The position numbers and the translations under genes were made by a program. Positions 57,717-64,000 of a DNA stretch of 64,000 nucleotides are shown here, piece after piece; within the stretch, counting starts at the first letter, position 1; every line of letters starts with the position of its first letter. Origin of the DNA: Gadus chalcogrammus (Eukaryota; Chordata; Actinopteri; Gadiformes; Gadidae); NCBI RefSeq assembly GCF_026213295.1, contig NC_079426.1:21433639-21497638 (forward strand). Direction: 5' to 3'. The notes below the pieces were generated by a model. The model was not told the DNA's origin. It did not search any database and saw nothing but the letters and a program-made list of their open reading frames with translations.

Positions 57717-58803
57717 CATACTCATAGTTTAGTTTAACTGTAAACACAACTACACTACAGAATGCTGATTTGTGGGTTTTTTCGAGTTACTAAATGTAGC
57801 TGCCAGCAGAAACAGTTGCATAATTTGGATTATTAGAATAAATTTAAGTTTCATAAAAGAATATTTTATTAAGAATGACACCACATTTAAATATATATTA
57901 TATATTTATCTGCATTTATTTTATTTTTAAGTATGTTTACAAGCTTACCTGTCAATGTAATCAATTTATAGCGGAACTATTGTTCTGAGGTGCAAGAGGT
58001 TTATTGTTGTAGCACCAGCATCGGAGCATGCAGCGCATGCCGAACCGCTCATTGAGATAAGTGCGGTAATTACATTTGTTAGTTCAACGAGAGACGCACA
58101 GGAGAGAAGTTGCCTCTGTGTTACCTGTTTCACTCCCTGAAGTTAACGCAGCCAATGAGGTTTGCATAGTTCTTTAACTTGTAATTATCATGTGCTGTTC
58201 TCTGATAATATTCATATTTATGAAACACATGTATGATTTATATGCTTTTGTTTAGTTCTCAAGGCATGTTTGATGGCAAAGAGGATGATGAGACTCAGCT
58301 AATAAATGCCCGTAAACAATAAACCCTTGTGTCCGTGACTGTTGACTGGAGGGAGCTACACTAAATAAATGTAACGGTAGTGAACTCTAGGTCACTCCAA
58401 GGGAGTAACACTGATTAGCTGTTACGGCATGTCACTCAGTGGCAACGCTGTTGAACGCTGATGGGCTGTCATCACGCGTTTGCTGCCGAAAAGTTGAAAT
58501 ATTTCAACTCGAGCAGCATTTGTCGTGCCGCAAAATACGTGAACGCGCCCGCCGCCCGTGCCCGGCAGCGGCCACGGGCGTGCTGCGCTGCAAATCAAAT
58601 TTTGCCGCGCCGCAAATCAAATTTTGCTGACGGTTTTCTCGGCAGCAAGTGCTCCGGCAGCAAAGCTGCAACGCGTCTCTACATTCACTTTGAATGGGAT
58701 CGTGCTGCGCGGCAACTTTTTGCATCTTTTGGTGTGAACGCAGGGTAAGGGTTACAAAACAGATGAGGCTAAAAAGGTCCTTCAATACAGAATGAATAAT
58801 TGT

Positions 58804-58804
58804 C

Positions 58805-58902
<98 letters not shown>

Positions 58903-58909
58903 GTTCGTA

Positions 58910-58974
<65 letters not shown>

Positions 58975-59008
58975 GTTTGTGTGTGTGCGTGTGTGTGTGT
59001 GTGTGTGT
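58804..59008. repeat. (GT)n compound microsatellite
   Basis: Two long gt runs separated by gcaggttcgtat, then gcaggttt variants. It produces spurious ORFs on both strands. Confidence 0.97.
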
Positions 59009-59473
59009 ATTATAAGATCTCTCAAATGGAGGTGTGCATAAGCAGTTCTCTGTGATCTGCAGCCTCCTTCTGCCCATGTAGCCCAATGCTCTTGCCTGTA
59101 AAGTGTGGAAGTTGGTGTTTCCACTCTTCATCATCCAGTTAGAGACACAACCTCCTTTAAAGTGATTCTCCATGAAAATGTAAGCATCTTTTAAAATATT
59201 CCACTGCAGAAAGCAGTGCTTTGTCAAAGTGACTAGTGTGGCTGCTCTTTATACGGTCAGCAAACTGATAAAGCAAAAATAGTCATGGTTTATATACCCT
59301 GCAAGTGTGGCTAAATAACACATATTTTGAACAACTTCACAGAGCTATGGATAAGGATTAAGGAAACCTTCTAAAGAAGTTTATTTGTGTGTGTCTGTGG
59401 GGGCTCAAGTGTTATCTGTTGCTGTGTTGTTCCAACCACAAGACATACAAATGTACTTCACTTGTTTGTCATG

Positions 59474-59475
<2 letters not shown>

Positions 59476-59512
<37 letters not shown>

Positions 59513-59547
59513 TATATGAGACTGTGTGCGTCTGCATGTGTGCATGC

Positions 59548-59640
<93 letters not shown>
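59476..59640. repeat. (AT)n and (GT)n microsatellites
   Basis: (AT)n at 59476-59517 and (GT)n at 59551-59638. Confidence 0.97.
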
Positions 59641-59645
<5 letters not shown>

Positions 59646-59921
59646 TTGTGCATGGTGCCATACCACATCCCCCCATTGATGGGATTCAGAGATCTCCTCC
59701 TAGATGTGAAGCTGCATAAGCAGTCAACTGGAGCAAATGGTTCTAATGGAGTGAAATACTTTCAACTTTTGGTGTACGTGTGGGCATTTGTGTGTGTGCG
59801 TCTCCAAATTGGATGGCTTCAACTAATACCCATCACACTTTCCTCTGTCATCCACCACTGAGAAACAAACAGCTCCAGCTGTGCCTCCCAGGGGGAAGAA
59901 GGGAGTGAGAGACACTGAGAC

Positions 59922-59924
<3 letters not shown>

Positions 59925-60010
<86 letters not shown>
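59925..60010. repeat. (GA)n microsatellite
   Basis: A ga run of about 43 units. Confidence 0.98.
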
Positions 60011-60014
<4 letters not shown>

Positions 60015-60634
60015 AGCTTGCCTAGGCGCATTTCAATGACCTGTTCAAAATGTATCTGCAATGTTCAAAATATGGGTTTTGTTTACATTCATCCATCCAT
60101 TCATGTGTGTATGAATCCAGAACCAAGGAAGTTTCTGGGTTCTTACACCAATGTGGGCATCAATAAAAAATAATTTGTATGTAAAAGCCAAAAACAATAA
60201 GGCCTATAACAAGCAAGAAATGCTGGCTCGATTACATAAAGAATAAGGCGCAACAATGCATAATTCATGTGTTTATACTTCATGGGAAAATTTCTGTGAG
60301 GCCGAGTCATGAAAGCCTTTAGGCATTGAGATTCTCTCAGCCTCCTTGAAGTCCTGATTCAAACTGAATCCAGAGCAACGTCATCCAGATGCATCCAGAA
60401 GCAGCTCTTGGGGGATAATACGGTTCAGTTCACTGAGTTGTGTGTGCTTTTGGATGGTGCTATGACCCAGACACGACGGAGTGGGCTCCTCCCACGTCTC
60501 AATTTCTCCAGGACTTCCACAACAAGTACAGAGTCGCGTGGTGGTTACCCAGGCCAGAGCTGTCGGAACGAAAGGTTGACATTTACCGAAGGTAGGGCTC
60601 TCGTTCGTTGCGTGAGTAAATTACTGGTTCACAA
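60011..60634. other. Unannotated spacer
   Basis: No gene is seen. It borders the 3' tail of the Rex1 LINE. Confidence 0.5.
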
Positions 60635-61009
60635 GTTCAAATTCAATTCAAATTCAATTCAAAGTGTTTATTGTCATATGCACAATAAGAAACATGTTCT
60701 CAGTCATGCAATGAAATTATTCCTTTGTTTTCCACAGACTGAATGCCAAGAAAGAAAGAAATAATAATAAAAAAATGCTACATAGGCCTACAATATACAA
60801 ATAAAATAGAAAAGAGCTGCAACAATATAAAATATACAATTTATAAGATAAATAGAAGAGCAGCAACTAGATGAAATAATAAATTTAAGTTAAAATAAAT
60901 AAAATAAAACGGAATGGTGCAAATTCTACAAAGTGTGCCGGAGTGAGCAAAATGTAAACAGTGGCGGCAGTCCTGAGGTAGAATAATAACAATAACAACA
61001 GACTCCTAT

Positions 61010-61131
61010 CTGTTGTAAAGGAGTCTGAGGGCAGTGGGGAAGAAAGAGTTCTTTAGTCTGGTTGTTTTGGACTTCATACTTCTGTACCTCTGTCCTGAGG
61101 GTAGAAGTGTAAACAGTCACTTACACAACAG

Positions 61132-61164
<33 letters not shown>

Positions 61165-61422
61165 AGTCCATGCTGGGGGTGGGTGGGGTCCTTGAGTATG
61201 GAGGCAGCTCTCCTGTGGACTCTGCGGTGGTAGATGCTCTGCAGAGAGGGCAGTTGGGTTCTGATGATCTTCTCTGCAGTCTTTACCACTCTCTGCAGTC
61301 GTCTGCGGTCCAAAGCAGAAGTGCTGCCATACCAGACGGTGATACATCCGGTCAAGATGCTCTCAACAATGCTGTTAAACTTCCTCAGCCTCCTCAGGAA
61401 GTACAGCCGCTGTTGTGATTTC
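61010..61422 (-). pseudogene. Rex1 ORF2 C-terminus with a (CTTA)n insertion
   Basis: MTGCITVWYGSTSALDRRRL, VKTAEKIIRTQLPSL and ILKDPTHPQHG, then an interruption by (TACT)n at 61131-61163, after which the domain resumes with LLPSGQRYRSMKSKTTRLKN and FFPTALRLL. The break falls exactly in the conserved HPxHGLF-LLPSGxRYR segment. Confidence 0.75.
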
Positions 61423-62480
61423 TTAATGTGTGGTGTTGAGTGTCCAAGTGAGGTCGTCGCTGATGAGGACGCCGAGGTACTTCAAGCTGCTCACCCTCTC
61501 TACTTCAAGCTCCCAGAGGAACAGTGGCCGATGAGGACTCCTTTTCTTCCTCATGTCCACTATCATCTCCTTGGTCTTGTCCTTGTTGAGGGTGAGGTTA
61601 TTATCCTCACACCATGACAACAGACTGGCCACCTCCCTCCTGTAGGCCGCTTCGTCCCCGCCCGTGATGCGTCCTATCACTGCGGTGTTGTCCGCAAACT
61701 TCAGGATGGTGTAGTTTATGTGGGAGGCGACACAGTCATGAGTGAACAGGGTGTAGAGGATGGGGCTAAGCACGCAGCCCTGTGGCGTGCCAATGTTTGT
61801 GATGATGCTAGCTGAAGTCCTATTTCCAATCCTGACAGACTGGGGCTTGCCAGACAGAAAGTCCTGGAGCCAGTCACAGATGGTGGGGTGCAGACCTATT
61901 GTAGACAGTTTGTCGGTGAGTGTGTGGGGGATGACTGTATTGAAGGCGGAGCTGTAATCCACTAAGAGCGTCCTGATGTAGGAGTCTTTATTTTCCAGAT
62001 GGAAGAGGGAATAGGGGAGATCAGCAGTGACAGCATCAGAGGTGGACCTGTTGGGCCGGTAGGCATATTGCAGGGGGTCCAGGGTGTCCTGTATGCTGCT
62101 CTGAATGTGGGTCAGAACCACTCTCTCAAAGCACTTCATAATGATTAGAGTGAGTGCTAATGGTCTGCAGTCATTCAGGCAGCTTGGTGGGCTCTTCTTG
62201 GGAAGGGGGATGATGGTTGTGGTCTTGAAGCAGGGCGGAGCTGTGCAATGGCTGATGGAAAGGTTGAAGATGTATGTGAGAACAGCCAGCTCGTTGGCGC
62301 ATGCTCTGAGAGCTCGCCCAGGGATGTTATCTGGTCCGGCTGCCTTGCGAGGGTTGATGTTCCTCAGGACTCTCTGTACCGGTCCTGATGAGATGGTTGG
62401 TGGGGGGGAGAGGGGGAGGGTGCTCCTGGTGTGTGAGGGCCTCCTCTCTGTGGTGGGGCTGGAGGTCTCGAAGCGGCTGT
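61423..62480 (-). pseudogene. Rex1 reverse transcriptase with catalytic Asp to Asn
   Basis: PRKAAGPDNIPGRALRAC, QYAYRPNRSTSDAV, LLVDYSSAFNTVIP and GTPQGCVLSPILYTLFTHD are all in place, but the catalytic box reads FADNTAVIG instead of FADDT (codon AAC, plus strand 61687-61689). This removes the second metal-binding Asp and predicts a dead polymerase. The open frame runs up to 62829, but the part above about 62480 is not in the family frame. Confidence 0.85.
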
Positions 62481-62853
62481 AGAGAGATGGAGATGGAGCT
62501 GATGGTGCTGGTGGTGGTCCTGTATTCAGTGATGTGCTGCAGGCCTGGCCACATCTGCCCGGAGTCAGCAGAAGAATAGAAGCCATCCAGCTTCGCTCTG
62601 TACTGCCTTTTGGCTGCTCTGATGGCCTTTTCCAGACCATACTTCGCAGCTTTGTACTCATTGCCTTATTTAAATGCAATAGACGAAGCACGCAGCATGT
62701 GGCGTACCTGACTGTTAATCCAGGGCTTCTGGTTAGGAAACTTCTTGACTTGTATGGTGGGCACAATGTTGTCAACACAAGTGCTAATATACCCAGTGAC
62801 ATACTCAGCATAGTCCTGTATGCTGACAAGAGTCCTCCAGTGTGGCTGCAGCT
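62481..62853 (-). pseudogene. Rex1 linker between endonuclease and RT, frameshifted
   Basis: Recognisable pieces lie in two frames: FPNQKPWINSQVRHMLRA in 62666-62881 and MWPGLQHITEYRTTTS in 62327-62554. At least two frameshifts separate them from the flanking domains. Confidence 0.65.
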
Positions 62854-63603
62854 TTAAACACATCCCAGTCTGTCTGAGCAAAACAGTCCTGCAGGATGCT
62901 CTGTGTCTGGTGTCCGTTTGACTTGTTTAGTCACAGGGTTTGTCTGTTTCAGCCTTTGTCTGTATGCTGGATACGGGAACAAAGAGATGTGGTCAAAGTG
63001 CCCGAAGTTTGGGCGGGGTGCGGCCCTGTAGGCACCACGTTTGCTGCAGTTAACATGATCCAGTGTGTTCTTATCACGGGTGGGAATAACCACATGTTGG
63101 AAAAATTTAGGGATTACAGTCTTTAAGTTGCAGTGGTTAAAGTCGCCAGCGGCGATGAAGGCAGCATCAGGATAAGCTGTCTTGTGGGCGCTGATGATGT
63201 CATAGAGTTTGTTGAGCGCTGTCGTGGAGTTGGCGCTTGGGAGGATGTAAATAGCAGCCAAAAACACAGCAGTAAATTCCCTCGATAGATAGAAGGGACG
63301 GCATCTCAGCAGTAAAAACTCCACATCTGGCGAACAATGCTTATGAACGGTCCGCACATCTCCACACCACGAGTTGTTGATAAACACACACATACATCTG
63401 GCTTTGACTTTACCGGAGGCTGCAGTCCGGTCTTCTCGGTGTACGGAGTGAGTCTGTAGCTGAATGGCGCAGTCTGTGACTTTGTCTGAGAGCCAGGTCT
63501 CGGTGAAGATTAGAGCGCAACACTCTCTTACTTTCCGATGAGTTGTAATCCTGGCCCTTAGCTCGTCCAGCTTGTTTTCCAGAGACCGCACGTTAGCTAG
63601 CAA
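62854..63603 (-). pseudogene. Rex1 APE endonuclease
   Basis: LANVRSLENKLDELRARI (first motif Asn), 'ALIFTETWLSD' (catalytic Glu), FINNSWCGD, AAIYILPSAN, FIAAGDFNH and 'HFDHISLFPYPAYR' (terminal Asp-His). The frame continues upstream into the leader through a single TGA. All catalytic positions I can see are retained. Confidence 0.85.
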
Positions 63604-63621
63604 GATGCTGGGTAGCGGTGG

Positions 63622-63993
63622 TCAGCTGGCGTAGGCTTTTAGCCTAGCATGTAGCCCCCCCCTCTTGCCCCGCTTGTGTCGGCGTCTCCGACGCGCTACC
63701 TTAGGGTCAGCTAGCTTGCTCGAGCCCGGTGTTTCGGGGGCTTCCCGGGATTGACGGTGGTGGCCGCGGTGCCGGATAATGTGTTGTAGCTCCGGTGGTA
63801 TGGAGCCAGTAAAATCCGAAAGGCTGTGTGTGCTGTCGATTTCCAGCAATGCCTGTCTGCTGTATGGTAGCAGTGCATGGCATGCAGAGAAAGTAAAAGT
63901 AGAAAAAGCAAAATACACACAAAAAATAAGAAAAACTCGGCATTCAACGGCGGAGCGAACAAACACGTCTGCCTCGGGGGGCACCATGGTCAC
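63622..63993 (-). pseudogene. Rex1 N-terminal leader segment
   Basis: In the same frame as the endonuclease, separated by a TGA at 63622-63624 (possibly a decayed CGA). It has LLPYSRQALLEID, then a basic KRGKRGGLHARL stretch, as in other Rex1 proteins just before the ANVRSL motif. The Met at 63993 lies near the window edge and the true start may be outside. Confidence 0.6.
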
Positions 63994-64000
63994 GCAAACT

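Larger units (their letters stand above)
57348..58748 (+). mobile_element. Harbinger-type DNA transposon, 1,395 bp, TSD TAA
   Basis: The body is 57351-58745. Its ends, ccctgcgttcacaccaaaag and its complement, are perfect inverted repeats over about 24 bp. TAA lies on both sides (57348-57350, 58746-58748), fitting the TWA target of PIF/Harbinger. Subterminal regions are dense in gcggcgcagcaaa words. A short leader ORF at 57552-57716 resembles a Harbinger transposase start. No catalytic DDE domain is present, so it is non-autonomous. Confidence 0.88.
60635..64000 (-). mobile_element. Rex1/Babar LINE, nearly full length, inactive
   Basis: On the minus strand: a basic leader region (63622-63993), endonuclease (62854-63603), RT (about 61423-62480) and a C-terminal domain (61010-61420), then an AT-rich 3' UTR ending in caataaacactttgaattgaa with a (TTGAAT)n-like tail at 60635-60664. 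This is the normal Rex1 order and tail. It has an in-frame TGA before the endonuclease, several frameshifts between endonuclease and RT, a changed catalytic residue and a (CTTA)n insertion. The element may extend beyond the window. Confidence 0.88.

Noticed and set aside
58504..59679. His-Thr and Cys-Val repeat ORFs
   Set aside because: Artefacts of (GT)n arrays.

Overview
The window looks like teleost fish DNA. It carries fish-type retrotransposon clades (Rex1/Babar, an RTE/Rex3-like LINE, K02A2.6-type Gypsy, BEL/Pao), fish hAT, Harbinger and MITE families, and very dense (GT)n, (GA)n and (AT)n microsatellites. High microsatellite density is known from cod-like fishes, but that placement is only a guess. 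I could not identify an intact host gene. Two candidate splice-flanked exons are listed with low confidence, and almost all recognisable coding sequence belongs to mobile elements.

Layout. 1-9.8 kb: mostly unannotated intergenic or intronic sequence, with one MITE (2.34-2.84 kb), a 5'-truncated RTE/Rex3-like LINE on the minus strand (3.17-4.96 kb) next to a decayed coding stretch (4.96-5.35 kb), and a long (GT)n. 9.87-11.56 kb: a TTAA-flanked, inverted-repeat DNA transposon that holds a solo LTR and a 102-bp (34-codon) tandem repeat. 11.69-12.35 kb: a Harbinger-like remnant around a SINE. 12.94-13.14 kb: one candidate exon. 13.41-16.43 kb: a decayed Gypsy (minus). 16.5-24.7 kb: a palindromic mini-element, a probable hAT relic, microsatellites and one candidate exon cluster. 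25.39-26.17 kb: a nested fold-back element.

The main structure is 29.2-53.97 kb. An old Jockey-superfamily LINE (plus strand, zinc-knuckle ORF1, APE endonuclease and RT) has been split by three insertions, each with its own target-site duplication: an 18.2-kb Gypsy block (TSD CCCAC), an internally deleted Gypsy with a tRNA-Pro primer site (TSD CCCTT) and a 590-bp hAT element (TSD ATCTATGA). The 18.2-kb block is LTR-internal-LTR-internal-LTR: two 9,025-bp Gypsy units share a central 151-bp LTR inside one TSD. Each unit has the same 4,365-bp BEL/Pao element (TSD CTGGT) in its gag, so the block doubled after the Pao insertion. The Gypsy pol is open and identical in both units. The Pao copies have lost RT, RNase H and integrase core, with protease fused in frame to the integrase C-terminal domain.

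54-64 kb: an AT-rich hAT-type element, a Harbinger-type element with a perfect TIR and a TAA TSD (57.35-58.75 kb), many microsatellites, and a nearly full-length but inactivated Rex1 LINE on the minus strand (60.6-64.0 kb). All calls come from reading the sequence. Family names rest on recalled motifs, not on database searches.
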